Assembly: GCF_002259485.1 (NCBI RefSeq)
Contig: NZ_NPGA01000015.1
Location: 248,001 to 312,000, forward strand
Direction of reading: 5' to 3'
From: Rhodococcus sp. 14-1411-2a
GTDB taxonomy: Bacteria > Actinomycetota > Actinomycetes > Mycobacteriales > Mycobacteriaceae
Length of the DNA: 64,000 bases
Below are positions 7,997-15,752 of the stretch, piece after piece. Position 1 is the first letter of the stretch. The number at the start of each line of letters is the position of its first letter. The translations under genes were made by a program, and so were the position numbers. The notes beneath the pieces are model-generated. The model saw only the letters and a program-made list of their open reading frames with translations, searched no databases and was not told the DNA's origin.

Positions 7997-8839
7997 TCAG
8001 GGCGTCCGCACCCCGGTTGCCACCAGTGTCCCGAGATCGATCGAATCGATTCCACGCTCGGTCAGCAGCGCGGAGAACTCGACACGGATCTGCGTCCGGG
8101 TCGCCTCGTCGAACGGTGTCAGTGCGCCCCGCATCGCGCTGCCCAGCACGAGATCCCACACGAACGACTCCGTCGCGGGAACGTGATTGGACAGCTCCAC
8201 GACCTCGACATCGGTGGTGCCTGCCGCGGTGAGCCATGCGGACAGAAGGTCTACCGTCTCCATCCGCCGGATCGGGTGCTTGTCGTAACCGTCCTGCGCG
8301 AGTGGCCCGTCGTGCTCGCTCGGCGGTGAATGCGCGCCGATCACCTCGAAGTACGTGCCCGCGAACGCCTCGATCGCACCCTTGCGCCACACCGTCACCC
8401 CGACGCGACCGCCCGGACGAACCAGAGACACCAGACGAGCGAAATCCCCCTCGGGATCGGGCAGAAAGAAGATGCCGTACGAACAGGCCAACGCGTCGTA
8501 GCCGGCATCGGGAACCGTCGACGGCGGCTCCCACTCGGTGGCGTCGGCGAGGACGAAGTCGATGTTGCGCAGCGCACGGGCGGTGGCTTTCACCCGGCCC
8601 ACCTCCAACAGGTCGTCGGCCAGATCGATGGCATGCACGAGACCGTCGGGGCCCACAGCCGCCGCCGCGGGAATCGCCGACGCCCCGGTGCCGGAACAGA
8701 CGTCGAGAACCGCGTCCCCGGTGGCCAATTCGAGCGCGAAGGCGAGCGACTGCCCGGCCGGGCCCCACACCTGCGGCGTCAGGCCGTCGAACTCCCTGCT
8801 GGTGGCGTTGAAGGTGGCGGCGAGCGAGGCTGCGGTCAT
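7997..8839 (-). CDS. Class I SAM-dependent methyltransferase
   Basis: The 280-residue protein has the Rossmann-like methyltransferase core: motif I VLDVCSGTGAS at about residues 42-52, an acidic end of strand 2 (AIDLADDLL), FVLADATEWE, and FFLPDPEGDFARL with VRPGGRVGVTVW. This pattern is close to the UbiE/COQ5-like Methyltransf_11/25 groups. ATG 8839 is chosen because it lies just after the divergent deoC promoter gap. The substrate is unknown. It is probably co-transcribed with purU 13 bp downstream, but no functional link is clear. Confidence 0.85.
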   Translation of the reverse strand: MTAASLAATFNATSREFDGLTPQVWGPAGQSLAFALELATGDAVLDVCSGTGASAIPAAAAVGPDGLVHAIDLADDLLEVGRVKATARALRNIDFVLADATEWEPPSTVPDAGYDALACSYGIFFLPDPEGDFARLVSLVRPGGRVGVTVWRKGAIEAFAGTYFEVIGAHSPPSEHDGPLAQDGYDKHPIRRMETVDLLSAWLTAAGTTDVEVVELSNHVPATESFVWDLVLGSAMRGALTPFDEATRTQIRVEFSALLTERGIDSIDLGTLVATGVRTP

Positions 8840-8898
8840 GACCGAAAATCGTAGACCGACAGGGTTACGAATGGCAGAGCTGTGAAAAGCTGGACCGC

Positions 8899-9552
8899 AT
8901 GACACTCACCCGCGCCGCCCTCGCCGGAATGGTCGACCACACGCTGCTCAAGCCCGAAGCCACGCAGGCCGACGTGGCCGCCCTCATCGAGGAAGGTCGC
9001 GAACTCGGAGTGCTCGCGGTGTGCGTATCGCCCTCGATGCTGCCGATTCGCGCCGAGGGAATGCTCACCGCCGTCGTCGCGGGTTTCCCGTCGGGCAAGC
9101 ACCATTCGTTGATCAAGGGATCCGAGGCCAGGCTCGCGGTACAGCAAGGTGCCGACGAGGTCGACATGGTGATCGACGTCGGCGCGGCCATCGCAGGCGA
9201 CTACAACGCTGTGCTGGCCGACATCGTCACCGTCCGAGAGGGGATCGCCGGAAGCGCTGTCCTGAAGGTGATCATCGAATCGGCAGCACTGTCCGACGAG
9301 GCGATCGTCGAGGTGTGCCGCGCGGCCGAGAAGGCCGGTGCCGACTTCGTCAAGACGTCCACCGGATTCCACCCGGCCGGCGGCGCGAGCGTCGAGGCCG
9401 TGCGATTGATGGCAGAGACCGTCGGCGGGCGACTGGGTGTCAAGGCCAGCGGCGGCATCCGCACCACGGACGCCGCCCTGGCCATGATCGAGGCGGGCGC
9501 AACACGATTGGGACTGTCGGGAACACGCGCGGTACTGGACGGTCTGGACTAG
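8899..9552 (+). CDS. deoC: Deoxyribose-phosphate aldolase
   Basis: The 217-residue class I aldolase splits 2-deoxyribose 5-phosphate into glyceraldehyde 3-phosphate and acetaldehyde, the last step of deoxynucleoside use. The Schiff-base lysine is Lys152 in FVKTSTGF; the proton-relay Lys182 ([10 protein letters not shown]) and Asp92 (DMVIDVG) are present. The length is standard. It is transcribed divergently from the methyltransferase across 59 bp. The repeat-rich gap behind it carries a likely bidirectional terminator. Confidence 0.97.
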   Translation: MTLTRAALAGMVDHTLLKPEATQADVAALIEEGRELGVLAVCVSPSMLPIRAEGMLTAVVAGFPSGKHHSLIKGSEARLAVQQGADEVDMVIDVGAAIAGDYNAVLADIVTVREGIAGSAVLKVIIESAALSDEAIVEVCRAAEKAGADFVKTSTGFHPAGGASVEAVRLMAETVGGRLGVKASGGIRTTDAALAMIEAGATRLGLSGTRAVLDGLD

Positions 9553-9585
9553 AGCGACTGCGTCGCATGTGCACGCTGCGCCTTC

Positions 9586-9631
9586 GGGTCGTTCCGCAGG
9601 CTCCACTCCTGCCTCGTAGCAGGCTACGAGG
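9586..9631. repeat. Copy 1 of a 27-bp dispersed element plus terminator-like stem
   Basis: Bases 9586-9612 contain the element whose core is TTCCGCAGGCTCCACTCCTG. It recurs inverted at 11910-11936 and as a 21-bp core at 15673-15693. Directly after it, CCTCGTAGC-AG-GCTACGAGG (9612-9631) forms a 9-bp stem with a 2-base loop, resembling the stems at 16963-17002 and 35825-35864. It sits in the convergent gap between deoC and the DUF2993 gene, where it may end transcription from both sides. Confidence 0.75.
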
Positions 9632-9646
9632 TTCCGCGCACGTGGG

Positions 9647-10393
9647 TTAAGCGACGAGCGAGCAACCCTCGGGAGTCGGCTGGCTCTGATCCTGCTGGGT
9701 CACCGGAATCGTGTACTGCCCGCCTTCGAGGGTGAGCTCGATGCCGGAGTCGGTGACGGTCAGCGACGTCGGAGCCATGTCCAACGGGTAGGCCTGCAGG
9801 CTGTCGGTCAGCACGCCGACGACCGAGTCGACCAGATCGGTGGGAATGCCGAGACCCAGGATCGACGCGTCGACGGTCTGGACGTCGACTCTGCCGTCCA
9901 CGACCTCCGGCTTGACAGTCAGATTCGCCAGAGCGCCGACGGCGAAGTCGAGGGTGCCCGCCGATGCGTCCGAGGTGACGCCGGAGACGATCGCACCGAT
10001 GCCCTGGCTCTGCAGGGTGCGGGTGATGCCGTCGGTGGACCACGAGATGTCGGCACTCGAGCTGCCGATGGTGCCGCCGGAGTCGGCGGTCTGCGTCAGG
10101 TTCAGGTCACGTGCCTCGGCCTGGACGACCATGCCCTCGGCGGGTCCGAAGCGTGCGTCGTTGCTGTCGACGGTCACCGAGGAGACCTTCTTGTCGACCA
10201 GTGAGAGCAGGACCGGCTTCAAGCCGAGACCGACCTCGACCTGGCTGCCGAGCTCGGATTCGAGCTGACCGGCGAGGCAGGATTTGATTTGCTGACGCAC
10301 GAACAACTCGCCACCGATGACGGCGACGAGGAGGACGACAACGACGGAGACTGCGATCAGCGGTGCTGTGCTGCGCCTGGCTGTGGATGACAT
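9647..10393 (-). CDS. DUF2993 (LmeA-like) exported or anchored protein
   Basis: The 248-residue protein has an N-terminal hydrophobic helix (about 11-31), then the DUF2993 domain, recognised by an early IKSCLAGQLESELG segment. Predicted beta-rich repeats follow (VDSNDARFGPAEGMVV, DLNLTQTADSGG). In mycobacteria the DUF2993 protein LmeA is an envelope protein needed for mannan elongation of lipomannan and lipoarabinomannan; several paralogues exist, so a lipoglycan role here is inferred. It is divergent from the AbiEi-like gene with a CRP-like site between them. Confidence 0.8.
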   Translation of the reverse strand: MSSTARRSTAPLIAVSVVVVLLVAVIGGELFVRQQIKSCLAGQLESELGSQVEVGLGLKPVLLSLVDKKVSSVTVDSNDARFGPAEGMVVQAEARDLNLTQTADSGGTIGSSSADISWSTDGITRTLQSQGIGAIVSGVTSDASAGTLDFAVGALANLTVKPEVVDGRVDVQTVDASILGLGIPTDLVDSVVGVLTDSLQAYPLDMAPTSLTVTDSGIELTLEGGQYTIPVTQQDQSQPTPEGCSLVA

Positions 10394-10467
10394 TCCTGGC
10401 AGTCTTCCCGATGATTCTGAGCAAGCTCTGTGAAACTCGCCGAACCTGTGTAGCCGGTACCAAAGTT

Positions 10468-10483
10468 TGTGACCTGTAACACA
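10468..10483 (+). promoter_or_regulatory. CRP/GlxR-like site between DUF2993 and AbiEi-like genes
   Basis: TGTGACCTGTAACACA matches the mycobacterial CRP consensus TGTGANNTNNNTCACA except at one position. It lies 21 bp before the ATG of the AbiEi-like gene and 75 bp before the DUF2993 start, so either could be the target. It is a pattern match only. Confidence 0.4.
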
Positions 10484-10503
10484 TTGTGACGTACTCTTGC
10501 GTT

Positions 10504-11091
10504 ATGAGTACGACAGGACCGAGCGTGCACGAGCTGCACTCGTTGGCCACTCGTCAGGACGGCTATTTCACCGCCGAGCAGGCCGCTGAGCTCGGCTTCG
10601 ATTCTGCGATGGTGCGCGTCAATCTGGCCACGAACACGTGGACTCGCGTCGAGCGCAACCTGTTCCGACTCGGCCAGTGGCCGCACAGCGAACTCGAACT
10701 GTTCGCCATGTGGTGCGCCTGGTTCGGCGGCGAGGCCGTGATCTCGCACCAGAGTGCGGCCGAGCTACACGGATTCGGGCACCTCCACCCGCAATTCGTG
10801 CACGTCTGCGCATTCGGCGACCTACGACTGACCGACACCAGGCTGGCGGTTCATCGTCTGAGGCTCGAGCCGCGGGACGTCGAATCGGCTGGCACGTTCA
10901 ACCTCACCACCCCGGTGCGCACGGTGCTCGACCTCGCCGCAGGTGGCATCTCGCAGATCACCCTCGACGAGGTGGTGTGCGACGCCGTCGCGATCGGTCG
11001 CGTCGACCCGCACGCGCTGTACACCGAGGCCGGAAACAGCACCGATCGAGTGGCCGAACGCGTCGAACTGGCACTGTCCGCCTGTACGTAG
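10504..11091 (+). CDS. AbiEi antitoxin-like winged-helix domain protein, orphan
   Basis: The 195-residue protein begins with a winged-helix block (LATRQDGYFTAEQAAELGF, then NTWTRVERNLFRL) typical of the AbiEi_4-type N-terminal domain of type IV antitoxins. Next comes a nuclease-like fold segment (FGGEAVISHQSAAELHGFG and TPVRTVLDLA). The C-terminus is shorter than in many AbiEi-like proteins, which run to about 280-300 residues. No AbiEii nucleotidyltransferase toxin lies on either side, so it is an orphan and more likely a regulator than half of a toxin pair. A 21-bp stem follows directly. Confidence 0.7.
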   Translation: MSTTGPSVHELHSLATRQDGYFTAEQAAELGFDSAMVRVNLATNTWTRVERNLFRLGQWPHSELELFAMWCAWFGGEAVISHQSAAELHGFGHLHPQFVHVCAFGDLRLTDTRLAVHRLRLEPRDVESAGTFNLTTPVRTVLDLAAGGISQITLDEVVCDAVAIGRVDPHALYTEAGNSTDRVAERVELALSACT

Positions 11092-11097
11092 CCGCGA

Positions 11098-11144
11098 AAT
11101 CGGGTGCAGTTGACCGCGCTCACCGCGGTCAGCTGCACCCGATT
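11098..11144. terminator. Long bidirectional hairpin between convergent genes
   Basis: Arms 11098-11118 and 11124-11144 pair over 21 bp with one G-T wobble, around a 5-base loop (CTCAC). The right arm touches the stop codon of the convergent methyltransferase, and the left arm starts 6 bp after the AbiEi-like stop. The symmetric placement fits termination from both directions. Confidence 0.8.
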
Positions 11145-11953
11145 CACGGTGCAGGTGCGACCGAGGACCACGGGACCGTGAGCACGTTGTCTCGCATTCG
11201 TCGGCGGGGGAGTGTGATCGGAAGACCTTGTTCGGCAAGCACTTTCATGGCGGCGCGCCATCGAATTCGAGGCCCGAACGGTGCCAGCGGTGCCGACACC
11301 GACCACGCTCTGTCGGCCCGTCGAAGCAGATCGTGCACGAGCTCACCCTCGATGTTGCGATGAATCAACACCTTCGGTAGCCGCTCCGCGATGTCCGACG
11401 GCATCTCGACGTCGAACGGATCCCATGCCAGGGTCAGCGAGCGCGGCCCATCGGCGTCGAGCAACACCCAGGCGCAGCGTCGACCGAGCTCGTCGCAGGT
11501 GCCGTCGATCAGCAGGCCGCCCGGCGCCAGGCCCGACAGAATGCGTTGCCAGGCAGCAGGTACCGCATCCTCGGGATACTGCCGCAGTACGTTGAACGCC
11601 CGGACCAGGTTGGGGCGCAATCCCGCCAGCTCGAAACCGCCGCGGGCGAACTCGACGCCGTCACTCCCCGGAACGACGCGTGCGGGGTCGATCTCCAGAC
11701 CGGTGACTCGGAGATCGGGCCGGACGGTGCGCAGTCGACCGGCCAGCTCGAGGGTCGTGTTCGGCATCGCCCCGTACCCGAGGTCGACGACCAACGGGTT
11801 CGGTGATTCGAGCAGAACGCGTCGAACATCGGGACTGTGCATCAGCCACCGGTCGCTACGACGCAACCGATTGATGCCGGTGGTGCCGCGGGTGATGACG
11901 CCTTCGGGGGCAGGAGTGGAGCCTGCGGAACGACCCCTGTTCGGTTTGCTCAG
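11144..11953 (-). CDS. SAM-dependent methyltransferase-fold protein, possible CTG start
   Basis: The core shows LVVDLGYGAMPNTTLEL (motif I region), VTGLEIDPARV and GLAPGGLLIDGTCDE, a class I methyltransferase-like fold. A TTG at 11866 or a later ATG would give 240 residues or fewer. However, the frame stays open and protein-like upstream to CTG 11953, giving 269 residues with an N-terminus beginning SKPNRGRSAGSTPAPEG and then GTTGINRLRRSDRW. That start lies 2 bp after the stop of the DUF2505 gene in front, as expected in a tight operon. A copy of the 27-bp dispersed element encodes part of this N-terminus. The start is inferred and the substrate is unknown. Confidence 0.7.
   Translation of the reverse strand: MSKPNRGRSAGSTPAPEGVITRGTTGINRLRRSDRWLMHSPDVRRVLLESPNPLVVDLGYGAMPNTTLELAGRLRTVRPDLRVTGLEIDPARVVPGSDGVEFARGGFELAGLRPNLVRAFNVLRQYPEDAVPAAWQRILSGLAPGGLLIDGTCDELGRRCAWVLLDADGPRSLTLAWDPFDVEMPSDIAERLPKVLIHRNIEGELVHDLLRRADRAWSVSAPLAPFGPRIRWRAAMKVLAEQGLPITLPRRRMRDNVLTVPWSSVAPAP
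11910..11936 (-). repeat. Copy 2 (inverted) of the 27-bp dispersed element
   Basis: This is the exact reverse complement of 9586-9612. Unlike copy 1, it appears to lie inside coding sequence, near the N-terminus of the methyltransferase-like protein on the minus strand, where it is read as RSAGSTPA. Confidence 0.8.
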
Positions 11954-11955
11954 GG

Positions 11956-12459
11956 CTAGGCGTTCTTTTCGAGCCAGTCGGCGGTTACTTCGCCTTCACC
12001 GCGCCACAGGTCGATGAGGTTGACGAGCATGAGTTGCTCGAGTTTGCCGCCGATGAACGGCAGGAAGACCTTGGCCTCGGAGGAGGTGCGCAGCGTCGAA
12101 CCGCCGTTGGTGGGGAAGAGCGAGGTGGTGCCCTTCAGCGAGCCGGGTCCGGCCGGAATCGACGCGTCGTAGTGGCCCGCGGTGACTTCCTCGTAGGCGT
12201 CGAAGTGCACGTTGCGGGTGATGACCATGTCTTTCTTCATCACCGTCTGCGCGATGTCGGGCAATTCGGTGCGCGGGATGACGTGGTGCATCACGATGTC
12301 GATTCCGGCGTCGGACACCTCGAAGCTCTTCAGCTCGTTCTCCGAGTACTTACGCATCTCCTCGATGCGCGCATCCCAGTGATCGCGACTGGAGAGCGCT
12401 GCATAGACCTGCTGCGTCGAGTGGGTGAACCGGGCGGAGTAGTTCATTCGGCGAGCCAT
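11956..12459 (-). CDS. DUF2505 domain protein, copy A (Rv0481c-like)
   Basis: The 167-residue protein belongs to DUF2505, an actinobacterial branch of the START/SRPBCC helix-grip fold that binds hydrophobic ligands. It begins SARFTHSTQQVYAALSSRDHWDARI and ends with FIGGKLEQLMLVNLIDLWRGEGEVTADWL, the family's closing helix. No signal peptide or catalytic residue is obvious. It follows a second DUF2505 gene by 11 bp, and the methyltransferase-like gene follows it by 2 bp. The ligand is unknown. Confidence 0.85.
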   Translation of the reverse strand: MARRMNYSARFTHSTQQVYAALSSRDHWDARIEEMRKYSENELKSFEVSDAGIDIVMHHVIPRTELPDIAQTVMKKDMVITRNVHFDAYEEVTAGHYDASIPAGPGSLKGTTSLFPTNGGSTLRTSSEAKVFLPFIGGKLEQLMLVNLIDLWRGEGEVTADWLEKNA

Positions 12460-12470
12460 AGTGCGCCAGG

Positions 12471-12980
12471 CTAGCCGTTGCCCTGCGCGGCGATCCAGTT
12501 ACCGGTGAAGTCCTGCTCGTTGTCGATGAGCGAGAGCACCTGCTCGCTGATCATCGCTTCGATCTTGCCGCCGAAGATGGGGACCTTGACCTCGGTGGTG
12601 CCGGCCAGTGCGATGGTCGTCGTCTCGCCGGTGGCGTCGAGCGTGGTGGTGCCGGTGATGCGGGCCGGTGCGCCTTCGACGGTCGCTCCGAAGGTGCCGG
12701 CAGCGTGGGTACCGTCGAAGGGTCCCCAGCTCTCGGTGCGTTCGATGATGAGGTCGCCCTTCTTGAACGCAGTCACCGCGGCCGGCAACTCCTCTTCGGG
12801 GACGGCCTGGGTCATGACGACGTCGATGGTGCCGTCGCCGACGGTGATGCTCTTCACGCTGGCGCTGGGGCCGCCGATCTGCTCGATGCGGTCCTTCCAG
12901 TACTGCTCGGACGTCAGTGCAGCGTGGACCTTGTCGGCGGAGGCGGGCACAGTCGAGCTGTGCTCAATGGGGCGAGGCAT
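12471..12980 (-). CDS. DUF2505 domain protein, copy B
   Basis: The 169-residue paralogue of the next gene shares the same layout: HSSTVPASADKVHAALTSEQYWKDRI at the start, and FGGKIEAMISEQVLSLIDNEQDFTGNW at the end. It is probably an SRPBCC/START-like ligand-binding protein. It is the first gene of a three-gene minus-strand unit and is divergent from murB across 57 bp. The two copies have diverged well, so the duplication is old. No function is claimed. Confidence 0.85.
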   Translation of the reverse strand: MPRPIEHSSTVPASADKVHAALTSEQYWKDRIEQIGGPSASVKSITVGDGTIDVVMTQAVPEEELPAAVTAFKKGDLIIERTESWGPFDGTHAAGTFGATVEGAPARITGTTTLDATGETTTIALAGTTEVKVPIFGGKIEAMISEQVLSLIDNEQDFTGNWIAAQGNG

Positions 12981-13037
12981 CCCCGCAGGTTACCGGGTGG
13001 GTCCGACGCTTGTGCGCGACCGGTAGCGTGAGAGTCC

Positions 13038-14054
13038 GTGCCTACTGCAATTTCGGAGCTCACCACCATTCGGGTGGGCGGCCCGGCCCGTGAATTCTGC
13101 GTCGCGACGACCGGCGACGAGCTGGTCTCCCTCGTGCGCGACGCGGATCGCGCGGAGACCGATGTGCTGGTCGTCGGCGGTGGATCCAATCTGGTCGTCG
13201 GCGACGAGGGGTTCGACGGCCGGGTGATTCGGGTGACCGGTTCGCGGCTGGACATCGACGGCGAGATCGTGACGGTCGACGCCGGTGTCGAGTGGGATGC
13301 CGTCGTGCAGGCGACGATCGAAGCGGGGCTGTCCGGCATGGAGGCGCTGTCGGGCATTCCAGGAACCACCGGCGCGACGCCCATCCAGAACGTGGGCGCG
13401 TACGGCGCGTCGACGTCGGAGTTGCTGCACGCTCTCACCGTCTACGACCGACAGACCCAGGAGACTTCGGTGTGGACGCCGGAGCAGTGTGGTTTCGGAA
13501 CGCATCGATCGTCGGTGTTCAAGCGGTCCTCGCGGTACGTGATTCTGGACGTGAGCTTCGCGCTGAAGAAGACGACCGAGTCGCTTCCGGTGCGGTACGC
13601 GGCGTTGTCGGAGCGTCTCGACGTGCAGATCGGCGACGTCGTACCGGTGCCGGACGTACGCGCGGCCGTGCTGGCTCTGCGCGGTGAGCGGGGCATGGTG
13701 CTCGACGCCAGCGATCACGACACGTGGAGCGTCGGATCGTTCTTCCTCAACCCGGTACTGCCCGAGGTGCCCGAGGCCGCCGCGCACGCGCCCAGCTTCC
13801 CCGACCCCGCGGGAACCAAGATCCCGGCTGCCTGGCTGATCCAGAACGCGGGCTTTCCTCGCGGTTACGGCACCGAATTCGGGCGCGGCACTGCGGCGTT
13901 GTCGTCCAAGCACGTGCTGGCCGTCACCAACAGGGGTGGGGCCACCGCGTCGGACATCATGGCGCTGGCCGCGCACGTGCGAGACGGGGTGCAGGAGAAG
14001 TTCGGCGTTACGCTCACGCCCGAGTGTGACCTCGTCAACTGCGCGCTGGGTTAG
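13038..14054 (+). CDS. murB: UDP-N-acetylenolpyruvoylglucosamine reductase
   Basis: The 338-residue FAD enzyme reduces UDP-GlcNAc-enolpyruvate with NADPH to UDP-MurNAc in cytoplasmic peptidoglycan synthesis. The N-terminal TTIRVGGPA, the FAD-binding VVGGGSNLVVGDEGF and GLSGMEALSGIPGTTGATPIQNVGAYG, and the C-terminal SVGSFFLNPV with the proton-donor Ser, are all present. GTG 13038 starts right before the family N-terminus, about 12 bp after a GTAGCGTGAGAG stretch. The order DUF2505-murB-L,D-transpeptidase is the mycobacterial one, here interrupted by the MBL-Rieske gene. Confidence 0.97.
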   Translation: MPTAISELTTIRVGGPAREFCVATTGDELVSLVRDADRAETDVLVVGGGSNLVVGDEGFDGRVIRVTGSRLDIDGEIVTVDAGVEWDAVVQATIEAGLSGMEALSGIPGTTGATPIQNVGAYGASTSELLHALTVYDRQTQETSVWTPEQCGFGTHRSSVFKRSSRYVILDVSFALKKTTESLPVRYAALSERLDVQIGDVVPVPDVRAAVLALRGERGMVLDASDHDTWSVGSFFLNPVLPEVPEAAAHAPSFPDPAGTKIPAAWLIQNAGFPRGYGTEFGRGTAALSSKHVLAVTNRGGATASDIMALAAHVRDGVQEKFGVTLTPECDLVNCALG

Positions 14055-14116
14055 GACCGGTCGAAACGGCGCATACGATGGAGCTTTGCAAGTGAAAGCT
14101 CGTAGGAGGTAAATCA

Positions 14117-15667
14117 GTGCAGGTCACCAGCGTGGGACATGCGGGATTCCATATTCGGACCGACGCCGGAAGCATCCTGTGCGATCCGTGGGTGAACCCG
14201 TCGTTCTACGCGTCGTGGTTCCCGTTTCCCGACAACTCGGGCCTGGACTGGGACGCTCTGGGTGATTGCGACTACCTCTACGTCTCGCACCTGCACAAGG
14301 ACCACTTCGACCCTAAGAATCTGGCCGAGCACGTCAACAAGGACGCCACGGTTCTGCTGCCGGACTATCCGGTGCTCGATCTCAAGCACGAGCTCGAGAA
14401 GCTCGGGTTCCACAAGTTCTACGAGACGACGGACTCGGTCAAGCACACGATCTCCGGGCCCAAGGGCGATCTCGACATCATGATCATCGCGCTGCGTGCG
14501 CCCGCCGACGGTCCCATCGGCGACTCGGGTCTGGTCGTCTCGGACGGCAAGACCGTCGCGTTCAACATGAACGACGCGAGGCCGGTGGACCTGGACGTGA
14601 TGACCGAGAACTTCGGTCCCGTTGACGTGCACATGCTGCAGTACTCGGGCGCGATCTGGTACCCGATGGTCTACGACATGGTCTCGCGCGCGAAGAAGAA
14701 CTTCGGCATCCAGAAGCGTCAGCGCCAGATGGATCGGGCGCGCCAGTACATCGAGCAGGTCGGCTCGACGTGGGTGATTCCGTCCGCGGGCCCGCCGTGT
14801 TTCCTCGACGACGAGCTGCGCTCGCTCAACGACGTCTACGGCGACCCGGCCAACGTGTTCCCGGACCAGATGGTGTTCCTCGAGCAGATGCGACTGCACG
14901 GGCACGACAAGGGCCTGCTGATGATGCCGGGCACTGCCGCAACCTTCGACGGTTCCGAATTGCTCTCGCACGAGCATCCGATCCCGACCGCCGAAGCCGA
15001 GGCCATCTTCACCACCGGCAAGGCCGACTACATCGAGGCCTACGCCCAGCGTCAGGCGTCGGTCATCGCTGCCGAGAAGGCAGCCTGGGCCCCGGTCGAG
15101 GGCGAGCCCCTGCTCGAACCGATGCGAGGCCTGTTCGAGCCGATCATGGCGCAGACCGATCTGATCTGCGACGGCATCGGCTACCCCGTCGGAATCACGA
15201 TGGGTGACGAAACCGTCGTACTCGACTTTCCGAAACGGATTGTGCGCGAACCGATTTCGGACGAGAAGTTCCGCTACAGCTTCACCATCCCACCGGAGCT
15301 GGTACGCACCGCCATACGTGACCAGGAGCCGGACTGGGTCAACTCGATCTTCCTGTCCACCCGCTTCCGGGCCCGACGCGTGGGCGGCTACAACGAATTT
15401 CTCTACACGTTCTTCAAGTGCCTCACCGACGAGCGCATCGCCTACGCAGACGGTTGGTTCTCCGAGGCGCACGACGACACCGCCACGATCACGATGGGCG
15501 GCTACGAGATCCAACGCCGCTGCCCACACCTGAAGGCGGACCTGACGAAGTTCGGCATCGTCGAGGGAAAGAAGCTCACCTGCAATCTGCACGGATGGGA
15601 TTGGAACCTCGAGACCGGCCGCTGCCTCACCTCGAAAGGCCACGAACTGCGCACGCGCAAACTCTGA
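14117..15667 (+). CDS. Metallo-beta-lactamase-fold protein fused to a C-terminal Rieske [2Fe-2S] domain
   Basis: The 516-residue protein starts with an MBL-fold domain of the UlaG/CMAH-like type. The metal motif is HLHKDH (His58, His60, Asp62, His63), further ligand-like His residues follow (MLQYSG region, HEHPIP), and helical inserts reach to about 320. The last 50 residues form a Rieske cluster site: C469-P-H471 and C489-NL-H492-GW. CMP-sialic acid hydroxylase combines the same two modules in the opposite order. A protein of the same length, Rv3818, is known in M. tuberculosis as far as I recall. The good RBS AGGAGG stands before GTG 14117. The substrate is unknown; oxygenation or hydrolysis of a phosphorylated compound is possible. 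Confidence 0.85.
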   Translation: MQVTSVGHAGFHIRTDAGSILCDPWVNPSFYASWFPFPDNSGLDWDALGDCDYLYVSHLHKDHFDPKNLAEHVNKDATVLLPDYPVLDLKHELEKLGFHKFYETTDSVKHTISGPKGDLDIMIIALRAPADGPIGDSGLVVSDGKTVAFNMNDARPVDLDVMTENFGPVDVHMLQYSGAIWYPMVYDMVSRAKKNFGIQKRQRQMDRARQYIEQVGSTWVIPSAGPPCFLDDELRSLNDVYGDPANVFPDQMVFLEQMRLHGHDKGLLMMPGTAATFDGSELLSHEHPIPTAEAEAIFTTGKADYIEAYAQRQASVIAAEKAAWAPVEGEPLLEPMRGLFEPIMAQTDLICDGIGYPVGITMGDETVVLDFPKRIVREPISDEKFRYSFTIPPELVRTAIRDQEPDWVNSIFLSTRFRARRVGGYNEFLYTFFKCLTDERIAYADGWFSEAHDDTATITMGGYEIQRRCPHLKADLTKFGIVEGKKLTCNLHGWDWNLETGRCLTSKGHELRTRKL

Positions 15668-15672
15668 GTTCA

Positions 15673-15693
15673 TTCCGCAGGCTCCACTCCTGC
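15673..15693 (+). repeat. Copy 3 (21-bp core) of the dispersed element
   Basis: TTCCGCAGGCTCCACTCCTG plus one base repeats the core found at 9592-9612 in the same orientation. It lies 5 bp after the stop codon of the MBL-Rieske gene, in the gap before the L,D-transpeptidase. Confidence 0.8.
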
Positions 15694-15752
15694 ACCTGTG
15701 ATCCTGCCCCCGAAAATCGGGGTAGTTCGCAGACGCAGGTACGTTGGACAAC

